A DNA stretch of 64,000 nt from Desulfitibacter alkalitolerans DSM 16504. Its GTDB lineage: Bacteria > Bacillota > DSM-16504 > Desulfitibacterales > Desulfitibacteraceae. The stretch lies in the NCBI RefSeq assembly GCF_000620305.1, contig NZ_KK211100.1:238467-302466 (forward strand), read 5' to 3'. Position 1 is the first letter of the stretch; each line of letters begins with the position of its first letter. Below are positions 17,839 to 26,396 of the stretch, one piece after another. The notes beneath the pieces were generated by a model. The model was not told where the DNA came from. It worked only from the letters and a program-made list of their open reading frames with translations, and did no database searches. Made by a program: the position numbers and the translations under genes.

Positions 17839-18492
17839 TCATCTCCTTTTCATGTAGATTCCTCTGCGGCCAAAGTGCTTACCCATGTAATAGCGTGCAA
17901 AGGGCCAGTATAGGTAATGTGAAATTTTGCTAAGTGGAACATAAACCAATAAAAATGCAGTCAATGCCAGAAACGCTACAATAATTTCCCTATTTCCAGT
18001 CATGGAAATAGCCCCCAGCAAAAGGAATATAGTTATTATTATTATAGAAAAGTAATCGTCCTTAGAACTAATTACTTTTATATCTGGTTTAGTAAACTTT
18101 TTTATAATTCTTACAAAGCCAGCTATAAAGCCAAGGCCCATTATTATCATAAATAATGTAGTAACAGCTGGCTGTAATAGGTTTGGTGCATAAGGTATCA
18201 TAAAAGACACAACTATAGCAACCAAAATACCAACATGAAAGATAAAAAATTCCAACCAGTTCTTCGTTATATCCCTAGTGCTTTCCATGGCTGAAGGGCA
18301 TACAATTACCGATAAAGACGATATGATTCCTTTAGTAGTGTCACCTTTGGGGACAGATATTTCCTTTACTACACGATATCTAGTTAATAAATAAGCCTTT
18401 AAACAATAAACTAGAATTAAAAAAACTAAAGCCAATGTTTTAATTAGGACCAGTGTTCCAAACTCTTGCTTCACAAATAAGAACTGTTCCAT
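17839..18492 (-). CDS. NarI/DsrM/TmcC-like cytochrome b membrane subunit
   Basis: About five membrane segments are visible: residues 13-36, 84-103, 110-135, 147-164 and 167-190. Candidate heme-ligand histidines occur in FFIFHVG and PLSKISHYLYWPFARYY. The second motif resembles the C-terminal helix of DsrM/TmcC and NarI-type cytochromes. Length is 217 residues. It likely anchors the downstream Fe-S protein and exchanges electrons with menaquinone. No dsrJ, dsrO, dsrP or tmcA genes are adjacent. ATG preceded by AAGGAGGGG. The 270-base gap upstream contains a TATAAT at 18594-18599 and the metK hairpin. Confidence 0.75.
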   Translation of the reverse strand: MEQFLFVKQEFGTLVLIKTLALVFLILVYCLKAYLLTRYRVVKEISVPKGDTTKGIISSLSVIVCPSAMESTRDITKNWLEFFIFHVGILVAIVVSFMIPYAPNLLQPAVTTLFMIIMGLGFIAGFVRIIKKFTKPDIKVISSKDDYFSIIIITIFLLLGAISMTGNREIIVAFLALTAFLLVYVPLSKISHYLYWPFARYYMGKHFGRRGIYMKRR

Positions 18493-18719
18493 AGTTTCCC
18501 CTCCTTGAGCAAATTAGAAGTATTTTTGTAAACAACTATCCAGCCTTTAATATCTTGATGACAACACCTCCGCGAAAAATTACTTTCATACTTATTATAA
18601 ATTTCACAAGAAAAGATATCTACTATAAGTTCTACAATTAAGCCCAATAACCTATTAGTTGATTATTTGAATATCCTATGCCTAATATAAGAAAAACATA
18701 TAATAAGCTTAAACTCAAC

Positions 18720-18741
18720 AGGAGCCGCAAATGCGGCTCCT
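18720..18741 (-). terminator. Hairpin after metK, probable terminator
   Basis: A perfect GC-rich inverted repeat of ten or eleven base pairs (AGGAGCCGCA / TGCGGCTCCT) lies 23 bases after the metK stop. The T-rich tail expected on the minus strand is weak, so termination efficiency is uncertain. Confidence 0.55.
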
Positions 18742-18764
18742 GAATATCACTTATTTTTTATTTG

Positions 18765-19961
18765 CTATTTTAAAATTCCAGCCTGTTGTTTTAAAGCTTC
18801 AGCTTTATCTGTATCTTCCCACTTTACATTTAAGTCTACCCTTCCCATATGGCCATAGGCCGCTAGATTACGGTAGATTGGCTTTCTTAATTTTAAATCA
18901 CGGATAATGGCTGCAGGCCTTAGGTCAAAATTTTCCTTCACCAGTTGGGCTATTTTTTCATCTGCAATTTTTCCTGTTCCAAAGGTTTCAATCATAATTG
19001 ATACAGGCTGTGCTACACCAATGGCATATGCAAGCTGAATCTCGCAGCGATTGGCCAAGCCGGCTGCAACTATGTTTTTTGCAACATAACGAGCGGCATA
19101 GGCTGCCGATCTGTCTACCTTGGTGGGGTCCTTTCCTGAAAATGCCCCACCTCCATGTCTGGCCATTCCACCATATGTATCAACAATTATCTTTCTTCCT
19201 GTAAGACCGGCATCTCCTTGAGGTCCACCTACAACAAATCTTCCTGTTGGATTAATAAAGTACCTTGTTTTGTCATCTAACAATTCTGCTGGAATAACCT
19301 CTTTAACGACACACCTGAGAACATCTTCATGGATAATCTCCTGTTCGATATCAGGTCTATGCTGTGTTGATATGACTACCGTATCTACGCGAATTGGTTT
19401 ATCATCCTCGTATTCAACTGTGACCTGTGACTTCCCATCAGGGCGAAGATATGGCAAAATCCTTTGCTTTCTTACCTCTGATAACCTTTTAGTAAGCTTG
19501 TGTGCTAAAGAGATTGGCAGGGGCATTAGTTCCGGGGTTTCATCACAGGCATAACCAAACATCATCCCCTGGTCTCCTGCTCCAATTGCTTGAATTTCTA
19601 CTTCTGACATTTCCCCTTTTTTGGCTTCTAAAGCCTTGTTAACTCCTAAAGCTATGTCTGGAGACTGTTCATCAATTGCTGTTAGGACTGCACAGGTATC
19701 ACAGTCAAAGCCGAACTTGGCACGTGTGTAACCAATATCTCTTATGGTCTCTCTAACAATCTTGGGAATATCAACGTAACACTCTGTTGTAATCTCACCT
19801 GCAACCAAAACAAGTCCTGTGGTAACAGTAGTTTCACAGGCAACTCTCGCATTTTCATCTTCCGATATTATTGCATCTAATATACTATCAGAAACCTGAT
19901 CTGCAATTTTATCTGGATGGCCCTCAGTTACCGATTCTGAGGTAAATAGTTTTTTAACCAT
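18765..19961 (-). CDS. metK: S-adenosylmethionine synthetase
   Basis: Makes S-adenosylmethionine from methionine and ATP. Signatures: [20 protein letters not shown] near residues 6-25 with catalytic His, [12 protein letters not shown] near 117, and [22 protein letters not shown] near 260-281. Length is 398 residues. The start overlaps the coaBC stop by eight bases. No SAM riboswitch precedes it, and it appears to be read from the yicC operon. Confidence 0.97.
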   Translation of the reverse strand: MVKKLFTSESVTEGHPDKIADQVSDSILDAIISEDENARVACETTVTTGLVLVAGEITTECYVDIPKIVRETIRDIGYTRAKFGFDCDTCAVLTAIDEQSPDIALGVNKALEAKKGEMSEVEIQAIGAGDQGMMFGYACDETPELMPLPISLAHKLTKRLSEVRKQRILPYLRPDGKSQVTVEYEDDKPIRVDTVVISTQHRPDIEQEIIHEDVLRCVVKEVIPAELLDDKTRYFINPTGRFVVGGPQGDAGLTGRKIIVDTYGGMARHGGGAFSGKDPTKVDRSAAYAARYVAKNIVAAGLANRCEIQLAYAIGVAQPVSIMIETFGTGKIADEKIAQLVKENFDLRPAAIIRDLKLRKPIYRNLAAYGHMGRVDLNVKWEDTDKAEALKQQAGILK

Positions 19962-21198
19962 GGTTGTCCACTCCTTTTTGTTCCTTTATTCTTTGTTCCT
20001 TTATTTTTTTAAATAAGTCTAAATCCATAATCTTATTTATAATAATATTAGCAATTTCTGTTTTTGGTAATAGGTCACTTCTGGTGGCACATCCAGTCCT
20101 GTCAAATATGACAACCTGATTGTTTTCAGATGAAAACCCAATTCTAGGATTGGAAACGTCATTAGCAATTATTAAATCTGCATTCTTCTTTACTAATTTA
20201 TCCATTGCAAACTTTTCTAATTCCTCTGTTTCAGCCGCAAAACCCACTAAAATTCTGTCACCCTTATTCAAGCCAAGGGCTGACAATATGTCAGGTGTCC
20301 TTTTAAGCTTGATGATTAGTTCATCCAATGTTTTTTTGATTTTACTTTCTTGTATATTACTGGGCATATAGTCAGCAACTGCTGCTGCCATTATTATAAT
20401 ATCCTGCTCAACATAATTATTTAAAACCTCTTCATACATCTCCTGGGCTGTTTCAACACCAATATACCTGTCCACATCACAAACGGGTTTTTCTACTGTG
20501 GAAATAACTGTGACATTGGCCCCCAGCCTTTTTGCAGCTTCTGCAAGGGCATACCCCATTTTTCCTGAGCTCCTGTTGCCTATATACCTAACTGGGTCAA
20601 TGGGCTCTCTGGTACCTCCTGCAGTCACCATAACACTGCAGCCACTTAGGGGCCTTTTGGGTTCAAGGATATTGCATATTTCTTCAAATATTTTTGCTGG
20701 GTCTGGCAGCCTTCCCTTTCCACTAGTGCCGCAGGCTAAATAACCCACATCAGGCTCCATAATGAAAACACCCATTTTTTTAAGCCAGGTAATATTATTT
20801 TGAACGGCGGCATTCTGATACATGTTTATGTTCATTGCAGGGGCAAAAAAAATAGGACATGCAGCTGCCAATAGTAAAGAGGATAATAAATCATCTGCAA
20901 TACCATTGGCAAATTTACCTATTATGTTTGCAGTTGCTGGAACTACTGCTAGCATATGAGCATTCTGAACTAATTCAATATGTGGTATACTTTCTTTAGT
21001 TTCAAACATATCTATGGATGTGGGATTTCCAGTTAAAGCTGAAAAGGTTATGGGTGCTATAAATTTTTGAGCGGATTCGGTCATTATAACTCTAACATCT
21101 GCTCCGGTTTTTACCAATTGACTTACAAGGTCACATGCTTTGTAGGCTGCTATTCCACCTGTAACGCCAATTAGTATTTTTTTATCCTTCAATTTCAT
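19954..21198 (-). CDS. coaBC: Bifunctional phosphopantothenoylcysteine decarboxylase/phosphopantothenate-cysteine ligase
   Basis: Two successive steps of coenzyme A synthesis. The N-terminal flavoprotein CoaC half has [20 protein letters not shown], the [12 protein letters not shown] loop near residue 130 and the ACG(T)SGKGRLP cysteine near 155. The C-terminal CoaB half has [26 protein letters not shown] near 190-215 and the AAAVADYMP motif. Length is 414 residues. The C-terminus contains a tandem five-residue duplication ([10 protein letters not shown]) that runs into the metK ribosome-binding site. Confidence 0.96.
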   Translation of the reverse strand: MKLKDKKILIGVTGGIAAYKACDLVSQLVKTGADVRVIMTESAQKFIAPITFSALTGNPTSIDMFETKESIPHIELVQNAHMLAVVPATANIIGKFANGIADDLLSSLLLAAACPIFFAPAMNINMYQNAAVQNNITWLKKMGVFIMEPDVGYLACGTSGKGRLPDPAKIFEEICNILEPKRPLSGCSVMVTAGGTREPIDPVRYIGNRSSGKMGYALAEAAKRLGANVTVISTVEKPVCDVDRYIGVETAQEMYEEVLNNYVEQDIIIMAAAVADYMPSNIQESKIKKTLDELIIKLKRTPDILSALGLNKGDRILVGFAAETEELEKFAMDKLVKKNADLIIANDVSNPRIGFSSENNQVVIFDRTGCATRSDLLPKTEIANIIINKIMDLDLFKKIKEQRIKEQKGVDNHG

Positions 21199-21204
21199 TT
21201 GCGC

Positions 21205-21429
21205 TTACCCTCTTTTTTTTTCCTGGTTTCCATTATTTTCAGGGCAATAAGCCTCCCTAGTTGCTATCTCATATAATGCCAGGGTTACAGGTTTTCCTTT
21301 TAATGGTATACCATTTTCATCCTTGATTTCTCCTTCTGTAATTCTGCGAGCCCTTTTGGCTGACTTTACTACTAAAGAATACTTATTGTCTACCTTTTGC
21401 AATAATAAATCTAAAGGTGGCTGATTCAT
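21205..21429 (-). CDS. rpoZ: RNA polymerase omega subunit
   Basis: Small subunit that aids assembly of RNA polymerase. MNQPPLDLLLQKVDNKYSLVVKSAKRARRI matches the conserved N-terminal block, including the KRARxI motif, and ALYEIATREA follows. Length is 74 residues, usual for Firmicutes. Located between gmk and coaBC as in most Firmicutes, with a strong AAAGGAG ribosome-binding site. Confidence 0.94.
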   Translation of the reverse strand: MNQPPLDLLLQKVDNKYSLVVKSAKRARRITEGEIKDENGIPLKGKPVTLALYEIATREAYCPENNGNQEKKRG

Positions 21430-21443
21430 ATCAAAAACTCCTT

Positions 21444-22037
21444 TTATTCAAAGTTAATTTTTCGTCTTTGAGGTCTGCACTTTTCAGCTGTTATTATTGA
21501 TTTAAGCTTTGCTATGGCTGTTTCTATCTTATCATTTACAATAACATAATCATATTCTGAAACATAGGCTAGTTCTGTATGGGCACTTTTTAAACGTTTA
21601 GATATATCCTCTGGTGAGTCCTGCCCTCGGCTCTCAATTCTTCTCTTTAATTCTCTGATGGAAGGTGGAACAATAAAAATAAAAACTCCTTCAGGGTACT
21701 GCTTTTTAACGTGTAATGCCCCCTGTATGTCAATCTCTAATATGACATCCTTGCCTTCTGCAATATTTTCTTCCACCTTACTCCGTGGTGTTCCGTAGAA
21801 GTTTCCATATACTTCAGCCCACTCTAGAAAACCATTGGCTTCTCTTAACTCCAAAAACTCTTCTCTGGACATAAACAAGTAATCGACCCCATGCCTCTCC
21901 CCTTGCCTTGAACTCCTTGTGGTGGCCGATATTGAATAATATATATTTGGAAACTCCTTCTTTATTAAATTACATAGGGTCCCCTTGCCAGCACCTGAGG
22001 GACCTGAAATCACGATTAATAAGCCTGGTGTATTCAC
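21444..22037 (-). CDS. gmk: Guanylate kinase
   Basis: Phosphorylates GMP to GDP. Walker A SGPSGAGKGTL near residues 11-21, GMP-binding STTRSSRQGERHGVDY near 37-52 and EIDIQGALHVK near 100 are present. Length is 197 residues. Start is GTG, three bases after the remA stop. Confidence 0.97.
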   Translation of the reverse strand: MNTPGLLIVISGPSGAGKGTLCNLIKKEFPNIYYSISATTRSSRQGERHGVDYLFMSREEFLELREANGFLEWAEVYGNFYGTPRSKVEENIAEGKDVILEIDIQGALHVKKQYPEGVFIFIVPPSIRELKRRIESRGQDSPEDISKRLKSAHTELAYVSEYDYVIVNDKIETAIAKLKSIITAEKCRPQRRKINFE

Positions 22038-22039
22038 TT

Positions 22040-22318
22040 TTAGCCTTCTACTCCTTCGTCTCCAGAATTATTTGTACTCTTTGAACTTAACCTGTGAGCT
22101 ACTGTTTCCGGCTGTACTGCTGACAAAACAACATGGTCACTATCTGTTATAATTACAGCCCTTGTCCTTCTACCATATGTAGCATCTACCAGCATTCCCT
22201 TTTCTCTTGATTCCTGAATAATCCTCTTAATGGGTGCTGACTCTGGACTCACAATAGCAACAATTCTATTAGCAGATACTATATTGCCAAACCCAATATT
22301 AATTAATTTAATAGACAT
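22040..22318 (-). CDS. remA: RemA/DUF370 family DNA-binding regulator
   Basis: In Bacillus subtilis RemA is a DNA-binding activator of biofilm matrix and osmoprotection genes; its role in anaerobic spore formers is not known. [32 protein letters not shown] and the [22 protein letters not shown] block match the family closely. ATG at 22318 follows GGAGGGG; a longer frame from 22369 overlaps yicC and lacks a ribosome-binding site. Length is 92 residues. It sits between yicC and gmk as in Bacillus. Confidence 0.9.
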   Translation of the reverse strand: MSIKLINIGFGNIVSANRIVAIVSPESAPIKRIIQESREKGMLVDATYGRRTRAVIITDSDHVVLSAVQPETVAHRLSSKSTNNSGDEGVEG

Positions 22319-22343
22319 TGATTTCCCCTCCAGCAAGAATTTT

Positions 22344-23222
22344 TTACTCAACGTTTTGAACCTGTTCACGCATCTTTTCTATATTTGTTTTAAGCTCTAC
22401 AACCAGGTTGCTGATATCATAATTATTACTTTTGGAACCAATGGTGTTTACTTCTCTATTTAACTCCTGAATTAAGAAATCCAGTTTTCTGCCAACAGCT
22501 TCATATGATAACAGTTCCTTATCCAGCTGCTTGAGATGACTTTCAAGTCTAACTATTTCTTCGTCTATACTCATCCTGTCAGTCATTATTGCTACTTCAG
22601 TCAATACGCGATTATTGTCTACTTCCCAACCAACCAGGGCATCCTTTAATTTTTTTGACAGCTTTTCTTGATAGTCCTCTATTACCCTTGGTCCCTTTTC
22701 CTTTAATTGTTGACATGAAATATTAATAAAGCCAATTTTTTCAATAAGATCCTTATAAAGCTCAAGTCCTTCTTTTTTACGCATGTTAATCATCTGCTCC
22801 AGGGCATCATTCAAGGAGTTTTGCAGCAGAGACCAGTACAGGTCTAAATCCTCTTCGGGTTCCTCAATAACCAATACCTCTGGCATATTAGCAATATCCA
22901 TAATTCCGATTTCTTTAGCAACAGGTAAAATATCAGATATCTCCTCTAAAGCTGAATAATAAGCTTTAGAGAGGGCTTTGTCAAGCTTAACTTGTCTTTT
23001 TTGTTCCCCCTCGTCTTGTATCTTAACATAAACATCTATTCTACCTCTAGATATTTTTTTTTTGATTTCTCCCCTAATTCTTTCTTCAAGCAGGGTAATG
23101 TTTCTAGGCATTTTAATTGCTATATCTAAAAACCTATGGTTTACAGATTTTAATTCCACTATCCATTTTCTACCGTCGCCACTAGTTTCCCCTCTACCAT
23201 AACCTGTCATACTTTTTATCAC
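22344..23222 (-). CDS. yicC: YicC family endoribonuclease
   Basis: YicC proteins are endoribonucleases/RNA adaptors conserved across bacteria (YloC in Bacillus). The N-terminal signature (V)[23 protein letters not shown] near residue 28, and the C-terminal DUF1732 block ([43 protein letters not shown]) are present. GTG at 23222 has GGAGGAA eight bases upstream and gives the conserved N-terminus; an upstream ATG at 23252 is within the leader. Length is 292 residues. First gene of an operon through metK. Confidence 0.93.
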   Translation of the reverse strand: MIKSMTGYGRGETSGDGRKWIVELKSVNHRFLDIAIKMPRNITLLEERIRGEIKKKISRGRIDVYVKIQDEGEQKRQVKLDKALSKAYYSALEEISDILPVAKEIGIMDIANMPEVLVIEEPEEDLDLYWSLLQNSLNDALEQMINMRKKEGLELYKDLIEKIGFINISCQQLKEKGPRVIEDYQEKLSKKLKDALVGWEVDNNRVLTEVAIMTDRMSIDEEIVRLESHLKQLDKELLSYEAVGRKLDFLIQELNREVNTIGSKSNNYDISNLVVELKTNIEKMREQVQNVE

Positions 23223-23254
23223 AAAAATTCCTCCATGGATAACATCTTTCACCT

Positions 23255-23283
23255 ATTATAACACCCAATATTAACTACACCAA
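23255..23283 (-). promoter_or_regulatory. Sigma-A promoter of the yicC-remA-gmk-rpoZ-coaBC-metK operon
   Basis: TTGGTG and TATAAT are separated by 17 bases, about 30 bases upstream of the yicC start. Confidence 0.65.
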
Positions 23284-23324
23284 ATGATTTTTGAATTTAA
23301 GTGTATTTAAGTTTATTAAGTGTA

Positions 23325-26078
23325 TTAGCTAGTAAGATATGCTAATTTCCTGCCTACCGGCTTTATTAAATAATGGTATATTGCTGTAATATAGGTTTTC
23401 CATGCGGCTACAAGCAGGATTACGGACCAATGAACCCAATTTAAGCTAGTAGTTTGAAAAATTGGCTGTAAAGCAGGCAGATATATTACCGTTAACTGCA
23501 TTAGCGTAGAGCAAGCTACAGCCACAACTAAAGCGGGATTAGATAATATACCAACCTCAAAGGGAGAATATCTTTCAGATTTACAATGAAACACATGAAA
23601 AAGCTGTGAAAACACTAAAGTGCTAAATGCCATGGTTCTTGCTAAAACTATATCTCCATCCCCAAGCTGTAATGCCAGCCAGAATACAAACAATGTGGCT
23701 GCACCTATCTGTAAACCCCTCACCAATATCTTTTTCCCTAATCCATTGCTGAATACACTTTCCTTGGGGTGTCTAGGTTTTCTTAGCATTAGATCCTTGT
23801 CATTATTGTCAACACCCAGAGCCATAGCTGGAAGGCCATCTGTAACCAGGTTTACCCATAGTATTTGTATAGGGATAAGGGGCAAGGGCATTCCCATTAA
23901 AGCAGCAAGGAACATGACCATAACCTCACCCACATTACAAGACAGCAGATAACGAATGAATTTACGAATGTTATCATAAATTCCTCGGCCTTCTTCAATG
24001 GCTGCTACTATTGTGGCAAAGTTGTCATCAGCCAGCACCATGGCAGAAGCTTCTTTTGTTACATCTGTTCCTGTTATACCCATAGCTACACCAATATCTG
24101 CTTCCTTAACAGCTGGTGCATCATTTACCCCATCACCTGTCATGGCTACTATGTGGCCATTATTTTTTAAAGCCCTAACTATTCTCAGCTTATGCTTTGG
24201 ACTTACCCTGGCATAGACATTTATACCTTCTACTCGTTTTTCCAGTTCTTTGTCACTTAATCTGTCCAATTGATTTCCATCTATTACAGTTTCAGCAGAG
24301 CTGGAGATTTTTAATTCCCTTGCAATGGCTTCTGCGGTAGCCTTGTAATCACCTGTAATCATAACAGGTTTGATGCCTGCCTGCTTACATGCTGCAATTG
24401 CTTTTATTGCACTAGCCCTTGGAGGATCAATCATCCCTGCAAGACCAACAAACACAAGATTAGCTTCTATCTTGTCATCGTTATAATCTACCATCATAGA
24501 TAAATCTTTGTAAGCCATTCCAAGAACACGCAATGCTTTACTTGCTAACCTGATGTTTTCATTGAGAAAGTGTTCTTTGAGATTTCCTGTAAGGGGCTCG
24601 ATTTTTCCCTTTATCAGTACATGGGAGCAGCTTTGCAGGATGACCTCTGGTGCACCTTTTACGTAAGCTATCTTATTACCGTTGGAATTTTCATAAATGG
24701 TGGACATTTTCTTTCTTTCAGAATCAAAAGGAATTTCATGGACTCTTTTTTCTCTTCTTTCGACAGTTTCTCTCCATATTCCTGCTTTAGCACCTAAAAC
24801 AATTAAGGCACCTTCAGTAGGATCTCCGTTAATTACCCAGCTTCCCTTTTCCTTATCCCGTCTCATTAAACCATCAATATGTATATCATCCTTTTGCAGT
24901 CTTGAATTATTGCAAAGAACACTGATTTTTAGCAGCTGCACCAGATCTTCATGCTTCTGGTAATCTACTTTAGCACCCTGTTCTAGAATATCCCCCTTTG
25001 GATCATATCCCTCTCCAGTTACAGTAAACCAATTACCAGCTGTAACAATCTCTCTTGCAGTCATCTGATTTTGTGTTAATGTCCCTGTTTTATCCGAGCA
25101 AATTACAGTAGCACATCCCAGTGTTTCAACAGCTGGCAGCTTTCTAATAATGGCTTTTCTCTTGATCATTTTCTGAACACCAATAGCCAGGGCAACTGTA
25201 ACTATGGCAGGCAAACCTTCTGGAATAGCTGCTACTGCAAGACTCACACCAGCCAGGAACATTTTATAGACTGGCTCTCCCCTGATGATTCCGGTAATTG
25301 CAACAACTGCACAGATAATAAGGCAAAGGGCAACTAACCATTTACCAAGTCCATCAAGCCTTTTTTGCAAGGGAGTTTCTTCTGTCTTGACAGATTGAAT
25401 AAGTCCGGCAATCTGCCCCATTTCTGTTTTCATGCCCGTGGCAACAATGACTGCCACCGCCCTGCCTCTGGTTATTACTGTGCCCATATGTACCATATTA
25501 TTTCTGTCACCTAAACCAAGGTCACTCTTTTCTAATGGGTCAATCTTCTTTTTTACAGGATGAGATTCTCCAGTTAATGCTGCCTCCTCTACTTCAAGGC
25601 TGGTTGCCTCTATTATTCTAGCATCTGCGGGCACCTTGTCACCTGATTCGAGAAATATAATATCCCCTGGAACCAGCTCAGAAGCCTTGATTTTTTTCCT
25701 TAAGCCATTTCTTAAAACAGATGCTTCAGGGGCAGTCATACCCTTTAAAGCTTCTAATGATTTTTCTGCCCTGTATTCCTGAAAGAAGCCTAATACGGCA
25801 TTTACGAAAACTATTAAGAGTATTGTAATTGCATCTGCATATTCTTTTAAGATACCCGAAATCATTGTAGCCCCTAGTAGAACTAGCACCATAAAATCAG
25901 TAAACTGACTGATGAAAATTTTCCAGGGATTAATCCCGGCTTTTTCTTCTAATGTATTTAATCCATATAAAGACAGCCTTTTTTCTGCCACACTGCTATC
26001 CAGGCCTTGTTCTTTATCTGTCTGTAATACTTCTAGAACCTTTTCACAGCTTAGCTGATACCATTTATACTCCCTCAC
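23325..26078 (-). CDS. Calcium-transporting P-type ATPase (SERCA/PMCA type)
   Basis: P2-type cation pump predicted to export Ca2+. Cation ATPase N-domain at residues 1-70, actuator motif TGES near 173, the PEGLP ion-binding motif in membrane segment 4 near 290, phosphorylation site DKTGTLT near 331, nucleotide-binding KGAPE near 488, and hinge TGDGVNDAPAVKEADIG near 623. Several C-terminal membrane segments follow, including CNVGEVMVMF and the NLVTDGLPA motif. Length is 917 residues. Homologous to YloB, which neighbours rqcH and yicC in Bacillus. Start is GTG after AGGAGATG. Confidence 0.94.
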   Translation of the reverse strand: MREYKWYQLSCEKVLEVLQTDKEQGLDSSVAEKRLSLYGLNTLEEKAGINPWKIFISQFTDFMVLVLLGATMISGILKEYADAITILLIVFVNAVLGFFQEYRAEKSLEALKGMTAPEASVLRNGLRKKIKASELVPGDIIFLESGDKVPADARIIEATSLEVEEAALTGESHPVKKKIDPLEKSDLGLGDRNNMVHMGTVITRGRAVAVIVATGMKTEMGQIAGLIQSVKTEETPLQKRLDGLGKWLVALCLIICAVVAITGIIRGEPVYKMFLAGVSLAVAAIPEGLPAIVTVALAIGVQKMIKRKAIIRKLPAVETLGCATVICSDKTGTLTQNQMTAREIVTAGNWFTVTGEGYDPKGDILEQGAKVDYQKHEDLVQLLKISVLCNNSRLQKDDIHIDGLMRRDKEKGSWVINGDPTEGALIVLGAKAGIWRETVERREKRVHEIPFDSERKKMSTIYENSNGNKIAYVKGAPEVILQSCSHVLIKGKIEPLTGNLKEHFLNENIRLASKALRVLGMAYKDLSMMVDYNDDKIEANLVFVGLAGMIDPPRASAIKAIAACKQAGIKPVMITGDYKATAEAIARELKISSSAETVIDGNQLDRLSDKELEKRVEGINVYARVSPKHKLRIVRALKNNGHIVAMTGDGVNDAPAVKEADIGVAMGITGTDVTKEASAMVLADDNFATIVAAIEEGRGIYDNIRKFIRYLLSCNVGEVMVMFLAALMGMPLPLIPIQILWVNLVTDGLPAMALGVDNNDKDLMLRKPRHPKESVFSNGLGKKILVRGLQIGAATLFVFWLALQLGDGDIVLARTMAFSTLVFSQLFHVFHCKSERYSPFEVGILSNPALVVAVACSTLMQLTVIYLPALQPIFQTTSLNWVHWSVILLVAAWKTYITAIYHYLIKPVGRKLAYLTS

Positions 26079-26140
26079 TAACAGTCATCTCCTCTACCTT
26101 AATCTACCCGAAACCATGTAAAATGTGAAACACCATAAAT

Positions 26141-26251
26141 TTGTTGGGACATATCATGTGGATGCCTTTTTTGGAAAGAATGTCCCCATCTTGATTTAAA
26201 AAGTAAGACAGAAGAAGTTCCCTTGTCTTGTTTTAGGAAATGTCCCACAAC
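26141..26251. repeat. Composite palindromic repeat, MITE-like
   Basis: Outer inverted repeats TTGTTGGGACAT (26141-26152) and ATGTCCCACAAC (26240-26251) match at most positions. Inside lie another GGAAAGAATGTCCCC (26173-26187) and a 27-bp imperfect palindrome TAAGACA...TGTCTTG (26204-26230) that is nearly the same as one at 4684-4710. It occupies the gap between the divergent Ca-ATPase and rqcH genes and contains no credible gene. It may be a small non-autonomous element; I cannot show mobility. Confidence 0.45.
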
Positions 26252-26309
26252 TGATAAAACATGTACATATAAATCTTTATTCATGTCCTATAAAAAAAAT
26301 GAGAGCAAA

Positions 26310-26338
26310 TTGCTTAAGTGAAATTCCAATGCTATACT
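26310..26338 (+). promoter_or_regulatory. Sigma-A promoter of rqcH
   Basis: TTGCTT and TATACT with a 17-base spacer lie about 60 bases upstream of the only plus-strand gene. Confidence 0.65.
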
Positions 26339-26396
26339 TAGTGGAAAGCAAATGCTCTAATATGAAATGTATTTCGTTTAAAAAGGGAGGAGAATC

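Noticed and set aside
23255-23324. Possible terminator after the Ca-ATPase
   Set aside because: Only AT-rich direct repeats (TTAAGTGTATT) and the yicC promoter are seen; no stem with a T tract.
26099-26284. Minus-strand open frame of 61 residues in the Ca-ATPase/rqcH gap
   Set aside because: It lies wholly over the palindromic repeat, has no ribosome-binding site and no family resemblance; it is better explained as repeat DNA.
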